Part shown: piece by piece, positions 52,404 to 61,558 of the stretch
How the letters are laid out: every line of letters begins with the position of its first letter
Numbering within the stretch: the stretch's first letter is position 1
Assembly: GCA_900468805.1 (NCBI GenBank)
Contig: UEIF01000021.1
Coordinates: forward strand, 557,274-621,273
Reading direction: 5' to 3'
Source of the DNA: Hyphomicrobiales bacterium
GTDB taxonomy: Bacteria; Pseudomonadota; Alphaproteobacteria; Rhizobiales; Rhizobiaceae
Length of the DNA stretch: 64,000 bases
Translations under genes and position numbers: made by a program
Notes under the pieces: model-generated
Database searches by the model: none
The model's input: only the letters and a program-made list of their open reading frames with translations
Told to the model about the DNA's origin: nothing

Positions 52404-53138
52404 ATGCAATCCGGTCTTTACGTTTCCCTGTCGTCGCAGATGGCCCTCGAAAAACGCCTGACGACGATCGCCGACAACATGGCCAACGTGAACACGACTG
52501 GTTTTCGCGGCACCGAGGTAAAGTTCGATGAAATGTTGGCGAACAACGAGAACAAGACGAACACCAAGGTCGCCTTCGTCTCTCAGGGCAACGACTACTT
52601 GGACACCAGTCATGGCGAAATGCAGCACACCGGCAACATGCTCGACTTCGCCATCAAGGGCAATGCCTGGTTCTCTCTCGACACGCCGGCTGGCCGCGTT
52701 CTGACGAGGGACGGCCGCTTCACGATCCGTGACACCGGCGAGCTGGTTTCCACCCGCGGCTATCCGGTTCTCGATGCAGGCGGTGCGCCGATCGTACTCA
52801 ACACTGGCGGCGGCGAACCGAAGGTCGGCACGGATGGCATCATTTATCAGAATGACCGGCAGGTCGGTTCACTCGGCCTCTTCGAAGCAGATATCGACAA
52901 GGGTTACCTGCGCTACGAAAACAGCGGCATCATGACGACCGAGCAGCCGCGCGCTGTCGTCGACCGCTTCAACGTCGGTGTGGAGCAGGGCTATCTTGAA
53001 AATTCCAACGTCAATGCGATGCACGAGATGACGCAGCTCATCGAGGTCAACAGGGCGTTCGACAGCGTCTCGTCGCTGATGCGCGATAGCGAAGACTCCT
53101 TCAAGGAAGCGGTCCAGACGCTGGGCGGCAGCCGTTAA
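52404..53138 (+). CDS. flgF: Flagellar basal-body rod protein FlgF
   Basis: 244 residues. Starts MQSGLYVSLSSQMALEKRL and carries the rod signature IADNMANVNTTGFRGTEVKFD and the C-terminal QGYLENSNVNAMHEMTQLIEVNRAFD. ATG 52404 has GGAG nine bases before; the frame upstream is non-coding leader. It opens the rightward unit divergent from motA. Confidence 0.95.
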   Translation: MQSGLYVSLSSQMALEKRLTTIADNMANVNTTGFRGTEVKFDEMLANNENKTNTKVAFVSQGNDYLDTSHGEMQHTGNMLDFAIKGNAWFSLDTPAGRVLTRDGRFTIRDTGELVSTRGYPVLDAGGAPIVLNTGGGEPKVGTDGIIYQNDRQVGSLGLFEADIDKGYLRYENSGIMTTEQPRAVVDRFNVGVEQGYLENSNVNAMHEMTQLIEVNRAFDSVSSLMRDSEDSFKEAVQTLGGSR

Positions 53139-53153
53139 GGCAGGGTGTGAAGC

Positions 53154-54554
53154 ATGAACACCACCCTGTTGACTGAGGACGCGCTCTCGCCGAAGCTCAC
53201 ACATCTCGGCGAGCTTGCAAAACGCTACGCCTCGCCGGAATTCTCGGTGACACATGGCGGTCGGGTGCACACGATCGCCGCCGGCCATTATACCGTCCGC
53301 GGCCTTTCCCGGCATGTACGCCTCGGCGAGTTCGTGGCGCATAAATCCGCGACGGGCATCCATCTCGGCGAAGTGGTCAAGGTGGAGCCGGATCTGATCT
53401 ATGTCTGCCCTATCGAACCGGGCGAGCCGATCGGCATCCACGACGTCGTCATTCGCAAGGGTGCTTTCCGCATCTCCCCGTCAGATAGCTGGTGCGGCCG
53501 CACCATCAATTCCCTCTGCGAGCCGATCGACGGTCTCGGCCCGATCACCGAAAGCCTGGACCGCCGTTCGATCTCGAACACCGCGCCGCCTTCGATGACG
53601 CGTCAGCGCGTCGAAAACGGCTTCAAGACCGGCGTGCGCGCGATCGATATCTTCTCGCCGCTCTGCCTCGGTCAGCGTCTCGGCATTTTCGCCGGCTCGG
53701 GCGTCGGCAAGTCGACGCTGCTGTCGATGCTGGCCCGCGCCGACGCCTTCGACAAGGTGGTTATCGCGCTGGTCGGCGAACGCGGTCGCGAAGTCCGTGA
53801 ATTCATCGAGGATACGCTCGGCAGCGATATGAAGAAGGCGATCGCCGTCGTTGCCACCAGCGATGAGAGCCCGATGCTGCGCAAGATGGCGCCGCTGACA
53901 GCCGTGACGATCGCCGAGCACTTTCGCGACAAGGGCGAAAACGTTCTCTTCATCATCGATAGTGTTACGCGTTTTGCCCACGCGATCCGCGAAGTGGCGA
54001 CCGCTTCCGGCGAGCCGCCGATCGCCCGCGGCTATCCGGCTTCGGTCTTCACCGAGCTGCCGCGTCTTCTGGAACGCGCCGGTCCCGGTCAGGAAGGCGC
54101 CGGCACCATCACCGCGATCATCTCCATCCTCGTCGATGGCGACAATCATAACGACCCGATCGCCGACTCCACGCGCGGTATTCTGGACGGTCATATCGTT
54201 CTCCAGCGAAGCCTGGCGGAGGAGGGGCGCTATCCGCCGATCGATCCGCTCGCATCCATCTCGCGTCTTGCCCGCAAGGCCTGGACTCCGGATCAGGAGA
54301 AGCTGGTTTCCCGCCTCAAGGTACTGATCCACCGCTTCGAGGAAACGCGCGACCTGCGCCTTATCGGCGGCTACCGTCCGGGCGCCGATCCCGATCTCGA
54401 CATGGCGGTCAAGCAAGTGCCGATCATCTATGACGTCCTGAAACAGTCTCCGGGAGACCGCGAATCGCTCGATGCCTTCGCCGATCTTGCCGGTGCTCTC
54501 AAGGCCGCCGCCGGCGTACCGACTCCGAGTGCGCCTATTCAAAGGAGGGCCTGA
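53154..54554 (+). CDS. fliI: Flagellar export ATPase FliI
   Basis: 466 residues, F1-ATPase-like. Walker A is AGSGVGKST (residues 180-188) and Walker B NVLFIIDSVTRFAHA. It energises unfolding of export substrates at the C-ring. Stop is two bases before the next gene. Confidence 0.97.
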   Translation: MNTTLLTEDALSPKLTHLGELAKRYASPEFSVTHGGRVHTIAAGHYTVRGLSRHVRLGEFVAHKSATGIHLGEVVKVEPDLIYVCPIEPGEPIGIHDVVIRKGAFRISPSDSWCGRTINSLCEPIDGLGPITESLDRRSISNTAPPSMTRQRVENGFKTGVRAIDIFSPLCLGQRLGIFAGSGVGKSTLLSMLARADAFDKVVIALVGERGREVREFIEDTLGSDMKKAIAVVATSDESPMLRKMAPLTAVTIAEHFRDKGENVLFIIDSVTRFAHAIREVATASGEPPIARGYPASVFTELPRLLERAGPGQEGAGTITAIISILVDGDNHNDPIADSTRGILDGHIVLQRSLAEEGRYPPIDPLASISRLARKAWTPDQEKLVSRLKVLIHRFEETRDLRLIGGYRPGADPDLDMAVKQVPIIYDVLKQSPGDRESLDAFADLAGALKAAAGVPTPSAPIQRRA

Positions 54555-54556
54555 TC

Positions 54557-55099
54557 ATGGCCGATTTCGAAGACGAACGGATCGCGGCGCTGAAAGAGCG
54601 TAACAAGGCAGTGCTGCTCGATCGCGCGCTGACCTTCTTGGGTCTGGCACTTGCCGGCGCTTCCGCCTTCTTCCCCTGGTACGTCTTCTTCAACGAGGAC
54701 AAGTTTGGCATCAGCGTCGCCGATAGCAATGCCTCGCGTGAATTGCCGGACTGGCCGGCACGCAACGTCTTCAGCGTTTCACCGCTCGCCATGGTCAATA
54801 AGAAGGATGAAGGTAAGAAAGCCCCACCGATCGACAATATGACGACGGCAACCGTTTCCGAACTCGGCAAGGAGCGCGACGGCGACGCCTCGATGGAAGA
54901 TCAGCCTTTCCCCGGCAAAGGCTCTTTCCGTTTGCTGCACGTGGCCAACGGCCGAGCGCTCATTGAAGATCCCTCGGGAATGTATGTCGTGCGCGTCGGC
55001 TCGATCCTGCCTGACGAAAGCCGCCTTGCCACATTGGAACAGCGCGATGGCAAATGGGTGATCGTCACCTCCAAGGGTGAAATCTACCAGAACAACTGA
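54557..55099 (+). CDS. Membrane-anchored orf in fliJ position
   Basis: 180 residues with one transmembrane helix (LTFLGLALAGASAFFPWYVFF, residues ~25-45) and an extracytoplasmic C-terminal part. It occupies the slot that fliJ fills next to fliI in other bacteria, but it has a helix anchor and no long coiled coil, so it is not an ordinary FliJ. Start two bases after fliI. Role unknown. Confidence 0.75.
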   Translation: MADFEDERIAALKERNKAVLLDRALTFLGLALAGASAFFPWYVFFNEDKFGISVADSNASRELPDWPARNVFSVSPLAMVNKKDEGKKAPPIDNMTTATVSELGKERDGDASMEDQPFPGKGSFRLLHVANGRALIEDPSGMYVVRVGSILPDESRLATLEQRDGKWVIVTSKGEIYQNN

Positions 55100-55107
55100 A
55101 GCATGCC

Positions 55108-55166
55108 GCGCAAAAGTGTGCGGCGGTTTTTGCGATACTAGCATGCGAAAACAAAGCCTGAGGCGC
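55108..55166. repeat. Rhizobial dispersed intergenic repeat, partial copy 3
   Basis: GCAAAAGTGTGCGGCGG, then TTTTTGCG and CGAAAACAA, match the left half of the copies at 861 and 46761. The right inverted-repeat half is missing. It lies between the 54557 orf and flgB. Confidence 0.5.
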
Positions 55167-55369
55167 GGCAGACGATCCTGGGGATCGCGACGCGCTTCAG
55201 TTCAGGTAAAAAGACGAATCGCTGCGAGGTCCTGTCGGAGAACGGCCGGGCGGCGGTTGGCCGGTGTCTGCAAGTAATCTCGAAGAATGGCTTGTAAAGC
55301 CTGCATTTACCGTAAGTCCCACGCAAGATTACCGCCCTAGGTTCGGCGTAGTAAAAACGGAGAGTTCTC

Positions 55370-55762
55370 ATGCAACCGATTCAACTTTTCGACTTGGCTT
55401 CAAAGCAGGCGGAATGGCTGACGATTCGTCAGGAGGTTGTTGCCGGCAACATCGCGAATGCAAACACGCCGAAGTTCCGTGCGAAGGACGTAACGCCTTT
55501 TCAGGCGGTGCTCGATCAGTCGGACGTGACCATGGCACGTACCAATCCGATGCATCTGAGCGGCAACAATTTCAGCACCGGCAGCGACATCGACGTGAAG
55601 GATGCCGCGCTCGACCAGGAAATCGGCGTTCAGGAATCCGGCAACACCGTCGGTGTGGCCGAAGAACTCTCCAAGTCCGGCGAGATCAAGCGTCAGTACG
55701 ACCTGAACACCTCGCTGGTCAGTTCCTTTCATCGAATGATGTTGATGACGCTAAGGAAATAG
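55370..55762 (+). CDS. flgB: Flagellar proximal rod protein FlgB
   Basis: 130 residues with the rod N-terminal signature QEVVAGNIANANTPKFRAKDV. Exported by the flagellar type III system to form the rod base. flgC starts five bases after the stop. Confidence 0.95.
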   Translation: MQPIQLFDLASKQAEWLTIRQEVVAGNIANANTPKFRAKDVTPFQAVLDQSDVTMARTNPMHLSGNNFSTGSDIDVKDAALDQEIGVQESGNTVGVAEELSKSGEIKRQYDLNTSLVSSFHRMMLMTLRK

Positions 55763-55766
55763 GCTC

Positions 55767-56186
55767 ATGGATCCGCTCTCAGCAGCAATGAAAATCGCAG
55801 GCTCCGGGCTCGAATCGCAGTCGACACGTCTGCGTATCGTCTCGGAAAACATCGCCAACGCCCGTTCGACCGGCGATACGCCAGGCGCCGACCCCTATCG
55901 CCGCAAGACGATCACCTTCGGCCAGCAGCTTGACCGCACCAGCGGCGTCGAGACCGTCAACGTCAAGAAGATCGGTACCGACGAAGGCGATTTCACCAAG
56001 GAATACGACCCGAGCAATCCGGCTGCGGACGAGAAGGGCATCGTCAAGATGCCAAACGTCAACATCCTGATCGAGATGGCCGACATGCGCGAAGCCAACC
56101 GCTCGTATGACGCCAATCTGCAGACGATCAAGCAGACTCGCGACCTCATTTCATCGACGATCGATCTCCTGAAGAGCGGACAATAA
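55767..56186 (+). CDS. flgC: Flagellar proximal rod protein FlgC
   Basis: 139 residues. Rod signature SQSTRLRIVSENIANARST near the N terminus, and the C-terminal MPNVNILIEMADMREANRSYDANL helix. Overlaps fliE by one base. Confidence 0.95.
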   Translation: MDPLSAAMKIAGSGLESQSTRLRIVSENIANARSTGDTPGADPYRRKTITFGQQLDRTSGVETVNVKKIGTDEGDFTKEYDPSNPAADEKGIVKMPNVNILIEMADMREANRSYDANLQTIKQTRDLISSTIDLLKSGQ

Positions 56187-56527
56187 TGATCAGCAGCGTA
56201 CAGAATGTAAGCAATCTTTCGATGACCCGCGCCCTGGGCGCCGTCGATACCGAAAACTCCGCCTCCTCTTCGACCGCAACCTCATCTGCTGCGGCCGGTG
56301 CATCCGGTGGCGTGAGCTTCGCGTCCGTCATGGGCAACATGGCGACCGAAGCCGTCAGCAGCCTGAAGGGCGCGGAAAACATGTCCTTTGCCGGCATCAA
56401 AGGCACGGCTTCCACGCGCGAAGTCGTCGATTCCATGCTGCAGGCGGAGCAGACCCTCCAGACTGCAATTGCCATTCGCGACAAGGTCGTCTCGGCCTTC
56501 CTCGAAGTCACCAAGATGCAGATGTAA
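56186..56527 (+). CDS. fliE: Flagellar hook-basal body protein FliE
   Basis: 113 residues. FliE joins the MS ring to the rod. Ser/Ala-rich N terminus and a helical C-terminal part (VVDSMLQAEQTLQTAIAIRDKVVSAFLEVTKMQM) are typical. Confidence 0.92.
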   Translation: MISSVQNVSNLSMTRALGAVDTENSASSSTATSSAAAGASGGVSFASVMGNMATEAVSSLKGAENMSFAGIKGTASTREVVDSMLQAEQTLQTAIAIRDKVVSAFLEVTKMQM

Positions 56528-56546
56528 CTGATTTGAGGACGAACAC

Positions 56547-57335
56547 ATGAGAGCGCTCGCCATCGCAGCAACGGGCATGGATGCCCAACAGACCAACCTG
56601 GAAGTCATCGCGAACAACATCGCGAACATCAATACGACCGGTTTCAAGCGCGCCCGCGCCGAGTTCACCGATCTTCTCTACCAGACTGAACGTGCCAAGG
56701 GTGTCGCCAACCGCGCCAACCAGGCTGTCGTTCCCGAAGGCGCCAATATCGGCCTCGGCGTCCAGACCTCGGCGGTGCGCAACCTGCATCTGCAGGGCGA
56801 ATTGACCCAGACCGGCAACGACCTCGACGTCGCAATCGTCGGCAAGGGCTTCTTCCAAATCCAGTCGACGGATGGCACGACGCTTTATAGCCGCGCCGGT
56901 GCGCTCAACAAGAACGACCAGGGCCAGCTCGTCAACATCGACGGCTATGAAGTCATCCCCGGCGTCACTATTCCGCAGGGCTCCACCGAGCTGACGATCA
57001 GCCGCTCCGGCGAAATCACCGCCAAGCTGCCCGGTCAGACGACTCCGACCACTCTCGGCCAGCTTACGCTCGCCGACTTCGTCAACGAAGCCGGCTTGCA
57101 GCCGATCGGCGACAACCTCTTCCAGGAAACGCCGGCCTCCGGCGAAGCTGTCATCAGCAATCCCGACGAAGACAATATGGGCTATCTCAAGCAGGGTTAC
57201 CTGGAATCCTCCAACGTCGATCCGGTCAAGGAAATCACCGAGCTGATATCGGCCCAGCGCGCTTATGAAATGAATTCCAAGGTGATCACGACCGCTGATG
57301 AAATGGCATCCATCGTCAGCAAGAACCTGAAGTAA
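56547..57335 (+). CDS. flgG: Flagellar distal rod protein FlgG
   Basis: 262 residues. N-terminal signature TGMDAQQTNLEVIANNIANINTTGFKRARAEF and C-terminal GYLESSNVDPVKEITELISAQRAYEMNSKVI are characteristic of the distal rod subunit. Confidence 0.96.
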   Translation: MRALAIAATGMDAQQTNLEVIANNIANINTTGFKRARAEFTDLLYQTERAKGVANRANQAVVPEGANIGLGVQTSAVRNLHLQGELTQTGNDLDVAIVGKGFFQIQSTDGTTLYSRAGALNKNDQGQLVNIDGYEVIPGVTIPQGSTELTISRSGEITAKLPGQTTPTTLGQLTLADFVNEAGLQPIGDNLFQETPASGEAVISNPDEDNMGYLKQGYLESSNVDPVKEITELISAQRAYEMNSKVITTADEMASIVSKNLK

Positions 57336-57351
57336 GAGGGAAGGGCCGAAC

Positions 57352-57834
57352 ATGACGTTTCGCCGGGCAGGACACGTCCAGGGATGGGTGGCTGCGGCCA
57401 CAATCGCAATCGCCGGCATGTTCATGCCGGCAGCAGCGGATGCCGGCATGGGTTATGCCGTCGTCCCGACGACGATCATCTACCCCGGCGACACGATTTC
57501 GAGCGGCCAGCTTCAGGAGGTTGAGGTCACCAATCCTAATCTCAGTGGAGACTATGCAAAATCGGTCTCCCAAGTCGAAGGGCTTGTTTCCAAGCGCACG
57601 CTCCTGCCGGGCCGGACGATTTCGGTCTCCGCACTGCGCGAGCCTTATACGGTCACGCGCGGTTCCAATATCCGCCTGGTATTCCAGCTTGGCCAGATGA
57701 CCATTTCCGCTGCCGGCTCGCCTCTCGAAGATGGTGCGACCGGCCAGATGATCCGTGCACGCAATATGGATTCCGGCATCATCGTCAGCGGCACCGTGCT
57801 CGCCGACGGTACGGTCCATGTGAGGGCAAAATGA
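57352..57834 (+). CDS. flgA: P-ring assembly chaperone FlgA
   Basis: 160 residues with a signal peptide (cleaved before ADAGMGYAVVP). The SAF-like domain contains VPTTIIYPGDTISSGQL. FlgA assists P-ring formation in the periplasm. Overlaps flgI by four bases. Confidence 0.92.
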   Translation: MTFRRAGHVQGWVAAATIAIAGMFMPAAADAGMGYAVVPTTIIYPGDTISSGQLQEVEVTNPNLSGDYAKSVSQVEGLVSKRTLLPGRTISVSALREPYTVTRGSNIRLVFQLGQMTISAAGSPLEDGATGQMIRARNMDSGIIVSGTVLADGTVHVRAK

Positions 57835-58952
57835 AGTTCTTCTTTCGCATTCTGAGCCTGGTTGCGGTTCTGGCGATGAGCCTGACCGATGTCGCGCCTG
57901 CATGGGCGCTGACATCCCGCATCAAGGACATTGCCTCGCTTCAGGCCGGCCGCGACAACCAGCTCATCGGCTATGGCCTTATTGTCGGCCTGCAGGGAAC
58001 CGGCGATGGTTTCCGTGCTTCGCCCTTCACCGAGCAGTCCATGCGCGCGATGCTGCAGAACCTCGGCATCTCTACGCAGGGCGGCCAGTCGAACGCCAAG
58101 AATACGGCCGCCGTCATGGTCACCGCCAACCTGCCGCCCTTCGCCAGTCCCGGCAGCCGCATCGACGTGACGGTCAGCTCGCTCGGCGATGCGACGTCGC
58201 TGCGCGGCGGCACGCTTGTCATGACCTCGCTGTCAGGCGCCGACGGCCAGATCTATGCCGTCGCCCAGGGCGCCGCCATCGTCACCGGCTTTCAGGCTCA
58301 GGGACAGGCCGCGACCGTGACCGAGGGTGTGACGACGGCCGGCCGTGTGCCGGGTGGCGCCATCATCGAGCGCGAACTGCCGTCCCGCTTCAAGGATTCG
58401 GTCAACCTCGTCCTGCAGCTCCGCAACCCGGACTTCTCCACCGCAATCCGCATTGCTGATATCGTCAACGGCTACGCCAAGGCCCGCTTCGGCGGTCCGG
58501 TCGCGGAAGCCAAGGATTCGCAGGAAGTCGTCATCGAGAAGCCGCGCGAGGCCGATCTGACACGCCTTATGGCCGATATCGAAAACCTCGTGGTCGAAAC
58601 CGACACGCCGGCCAAGGTCGTCATCAACGAACGTACCGGCACGATCGTCATCGGCTCGGATGTTCGCGTCTCGCCGGTTGCCGTCAGCTACGGCACATTG
58701 ACCGTGCAGGTCACCGAAACGCCACAGATCATCCAGCCGGAGCCCTTCTCGCGCGGTGAGACCGCTGTCCAGCCGCAGACGGATATCCAGGCACAGAAAA
58801 CGGGCGGGCGGGTCGCGATCATCGACGGTCCTGACCTTCGCACCCTCGTTGCCGGTCTCAACAACATCGGCGTCAAACCGGATGGCATCATCGCCATTCT
58901 CCAGGGCATCAAATCTGCAGGCGCCCTGCAAGCGGAGCTTGTGCTGCAATGA
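57831..58952 (+). CDS. flgI: Flagellar P-ring protein FlgI
   Basis: 373 residues with a signal peptide (LAMSLTDVAPAWA). Conserved RIKDIASLQAGRDNQLIGYGLIVGLQGTGD marks FlgI. Overlaps motE by four bases. Confidence 0.96.
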   Translation: MKFFFRILSLVAVLAMSLTDVAPAWALTSRIKDIASLQAGRDNQLIGYGLIVGLQGTGDGFRASPFTEQSMRAMLQNLGISTQGGQSNAKNTAAVMVTANLPPFASPGSRIDVTVSSLGDATSLRGGTLVMTSLSGADGQIYAVAQGAAIVTGFQAQGQAATVTEGVTTAGRVPGGAIIERELPSRFKDSVNLVLQLRNPDFSTAIRIADIVNGYAKARFGGPVAEAKDSQEVVIEKPREADLTRLMADIENLVVETDTPAKVVINERTGTIVIGSDVRVSPVAVSYGTLTVQVTETPQIIQPEPFSRGETAVQPQTDIQAQKTGGRVAIIDGPDLRTLVAGLNNIGVKPDGIIAILQGIKSAGALQAELVLQ

Positions 58953-59488
58953 TCAAGATCAAGAACGAGAACCCGATTGTCGAATTGTTGCGCCGGCTGG
59001 CTTTGCCGGCCGCAGGCTTGGTGCTGCTTACCATTCCCGGCGCCTTCGCCCAGGAAGTGGCGCCGCTTGGCGACATCACCTCGACGGACGAGGTCAAGCA
59101 GTTCTGCACGAATATTGCCGATCCCGCGCGCGATCAGCGCTATCTCCTGCAGAAGCAGGAGCTCGAGAAGTTGCGCGCCGATATCGACAGTCGCATTGCC
59201 GAGATGGACAAGCGCAAGGCTGAATATCAGGACTGGCTGAAGCGGCGCGATGATTTCCTCAAGCAGGCTGAGGCCGGCTTGACGGATATCTACAAGAAGA
59301 TGAAGCCGGATGCGGCAGCCCTGCAGTTGCAGGACGTCAGGCCCGAACTGGCGGCCGCCGTCATCATGCGGCTCGGGCCGCGCCAGTCCAGCCTGATCCT
59401 GAACGAAATGGACTCCACCAAGGCTGCCAGTATCGCCGGCATCATCGCAAGTGCGTCTGATCCCAATACCTCGAAGGATCCTTCATGA
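58949..59488 (+). CDS. motE: Motor protein chaperone MotE
   Basis: 179 residues. Signal peptide, a coiled-coil middle (QKQELEKLRADIDSRIAEMDKRKAEYQDWLKRRDDFLKQ), and a MgtE_N-like end (DVRPELAAAVIMRLGPRQSSLILNEMDSTKAASIAGII). In S. meliloti MotE folds MotC in the periplasm. Overlaps flgH by four bases. Confidence 0.93.
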   Translation: MIKIKNENPIVELLRRLALPAAGLVLLTIPGAFAQEVAPLGDITSTDEVKQFCTNIADPARDQRYLLQKQELEKLRADIDSRIAEMDKRKAEYQDWLKRRDDFLKQAEAGLTDIYKKMKPDAAALQLQDVRPELAAAVIMRLGPRQSSLILNEMDSTKAASIAGIIASASDPNTSKDPS

Positions 59489-60198
59489 ATAAGCGTTTAC
59501 CGGCTGTGGTCGCCGCCGTTGCCCTCCTTGCGGGCTGCCAGTCCACGGCAGTCAACGAGATCGGCCGCGCGCCTGCCATGAGCCCGATCGGCAGCGGTCT
59601 CGCCTACGGCCAAACGCCGCAGATGGCGCTCTATCCGAAGCAGCCGCGCGCTGTCGCCCAGGGCTATTCGCTGTGGAGCGATTCACAGGCTGCGCTCTTC
59701 AAGGATGCGCGCGCCCTGAACGTCGGCGACATTCTGACGGTTGATATCCAGATCAACGACAAGGGATCCTTCGACAATGAGACCAACCGCAGCCGCAAGA
59801 ATTCGAGCGGCATGAACTGGGATGTCAACGCCCAGGTCTTCGGCTGGACGCCACAGTCCAAGACGGACCTGACTTACGGCTCCGACACGAGCACCGACGG
59901 CAAGGGCAAGATCGAGCGCACCGACAAGCTCAACCTTCTGGTTGCCGCTGTTGTCACCGGCATTCTCGAAAACGGCAACCTGGTCATCAGCGGTTCGCAG
60001 GAAGTTCGCCTGAACCAGGAGCTGCGCATCCTCAACGTCGCCGGTATCGTGCGTCCGCAGGACGTCAATGCCGACAACCAGATCTCCTACGACAAGATCG
60101 CCGAAGCCCGCATCTCCTACGGTGGCCGCGGCCGCCTGATGGAAGTGCAGCAGCCGCCGCGCGGCCAGCAGGCTGTCGATCTTTTCTCGCCACTCTGA
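59485..60198 (+). CDS. flgH: Flagellar L-ring protein FlgH
   Basis: 237-residue outer-membrane lipoprotein. Lipobox LLAGC with acylated C18. The family sequence VGDILTVDIQINDKGSFDNETNR is present. Confidence 0.95.
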   Translation: MNKRLPAVVAAVALLAGCQSTAVNEIGRAPAMSPIGSGLAYGQTPQMALYPKQPRAVAQGYSLWSDSQAALFKDARALNVGDILTVDIQINDKGSFDNETNRSRKNSSGMNWDVNAQVFGWTPQSKTDLTYGSDTSTDGKGKIERTDKLNLLVAAVVTGILENGNLVISGSQEVRLNQELRILNVAGIVRPQDVNADNQISYDKIAEARISYGGRGRLMEVQQPPRGQQAVDLFSPL

Positions 60199-60210
60199 GG
60201 CTGAACCAAG

Positions 60211-60717
60211 ATGGCAGACAACGAAACAGGCGAAGGCAAGAAAAAGAAGTCGGGCGGCATGGTGATGACGATCATCGGCCTTGCCGTGCTGACGCTCGTC
60301 GGCGCCGGCGGCGGCTGGGCGGTCGGCAACATGGTGGCCCCGAACATCCGCAGCGCCGCGGAGGCCGAGCAGGCCAAGGAGGCCGAGGCCAAGAAGAAGG
60401 CCGAGGGCGGTCTTCCGAAAATCGCTAACGAAGCCAATAACATCGTGCTGCTCGACCCGGTCACGTCGAACCTCGCTTATCCCTCGGAAAACTGGATCCG
60501 ACTCGAGGTGGCGCTGATGTTCAACGGACCGCCGGATGTCAAGGTCGCCGAGGATATTCACCAGGATATCCTCGCTTACGTCAGGACCATTTCCCTTCAG
60601 CAGATCGAAGGGCCGCGCGGCTTTCAATATCTCAAGGATGACATCCAGGAACGTGTTGACCTTCGCTCTCAAGGGCGCGTATCGAAGGTCATGTTCAGGA
60701 CCTTTGTCATCGAATGA
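60211..60717 (+). CDS. fliL: Flagellar basal body protein FliL
   Basis: 168 residues. One N-terminal transmembrane helix (MVMTIIGLAVLTLVGAGGGWAVG), a Glu/Ala/Lys-rich coil (residues ~45-68) and a periplasmic domain. FliL surrounds and stabilises the stator. Overlaps fliP by four bases. Confidence 0.94.
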   Translation: MADNETGEGKKKKSGGMVMTIIGLAVLTLVGAGGGWAVGNMVAPNIRSAAEAEQAKEAEAKKKAEGGLPKIANEANNIVLLDPVTSNLAYPSENWIRLEVALMFNGPPDVKVAEDIHQDILAYVRTISLQQIEGPRGFQYLKDDIQERVDLRSQGRVSKVMFRTFVIE

Positions 60718-61451
60718 TTCGACTCGTAGTTTTCCTTGCCGCCATGATGGCGGTGCCGGAACTGGCAGTGGCCCAGCAGCTGCCGACTGATCTATTGAAC
60801 ATTCCGGTCGACGGCTCCGCCGCCGCCTGGATCATCAGGACATTCGGCCTCCTGACCGTGCTTTCGGTCGCGCCGGGCATCCTCATCATGGTGACGAGCT
60901 TCCCGCGCTTCATCATTGCCTTTTCGATCCTGCGTTCGGGCATGGGCCTCTCTTCGACCCCATCGAACATGATCCTTCTCTCGCTTTCGCTGTTCATGAC
61001 CTTCTACGTCATGTCGCCGACCTTCGATAAGGCTTGGCAGGACGGCGTTCAGCCGCTGCTCGCCAACCAGGTCGACGAGGCGACGGCAGTTCAGCGCATT
61101 GCCGAGCCGTTCCGCACCTTCATGTCTGCCAATACCCGCGACAAGGATCTGGCGCTCTTTGCCGACCTTGCCCGCGAGCGCGGCCAGAATATCCAGACGA
61201 CCGAGCCGATCGACTACCGCATCCTGCTTCCCGCCTTCATGATCTCGGAGATCCGGCGCGGTTTCGAAATCGGCTTCCTCATCGTCCTGCCCTTCCTCGT
61301 CATCGACCTGATCGTTGCGACGATCACCATGGCCATGGGCATGATGATGCTGCCGCCGACATCGATCTCTCTGCCGTTCAAGATCCTTTTCTTCGTGTTG
61401 ATCGACGGCTGGAACCTTCTGGTCGGCAGTCTCGTGCGCTCTTTCAGCTGA
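60714..61451 (+). CDS. fliP: Flagellar export gate protein FliP
   Basis: 245 residues with a signal peptide and four membrane helices. Shows the family blocks VAPGILIMVTSFPRFIIAFSILR and LLPAFMISEIRRGFEIGFLI. Last gene of the rightward unit. Confidence 0.96.
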   Translation: MIRLVVFLAAMMAVPELAVAQQLPTDLLNIPVDGSAAAWIIRTFGLLTVLSVAPGILIMVTSFPRFIIAFSILRSGMGLSSTPSNMILLSLSLFMTFYVMSPTFDKAWQDGVQPLLANQVDEATAVQRIAEPFRTFMSANTRDKDLALFADLARERGQNIQTTEPIDYRILLPAFMISEIRRGFEIGFLIVLPFLVIDLIVATITMAMGMMMLPPTSISLPFKILFFVLIDGWNLLVGSLVRSFS

Positions 61452-61496
61452 CGGGCAAAGGCGAGCCCGCCGTCTCGCATTTTCTGTCCTCTCACA

Positions 61497-61536
61497 AACA
61501 CAAAACCCGCCGGAGCGATCCGGCGGGTTTTGTGTT
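61497..61536. terminator. Bidirectional terminator between fliP and OGT gene
   Basis: An 18-bp perfect stem with a four-base loop (GCGA). The arms end in AACACAAAAC and GTTTTGTGTT, so a T-rich tract follows on each strand. It serves the rightward fliP transcript and the leftward 61559 gene. Confidence 0.95.
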
Positions 61537-61558
61537 GCTGGATGCGCCCAAGCCGGCC

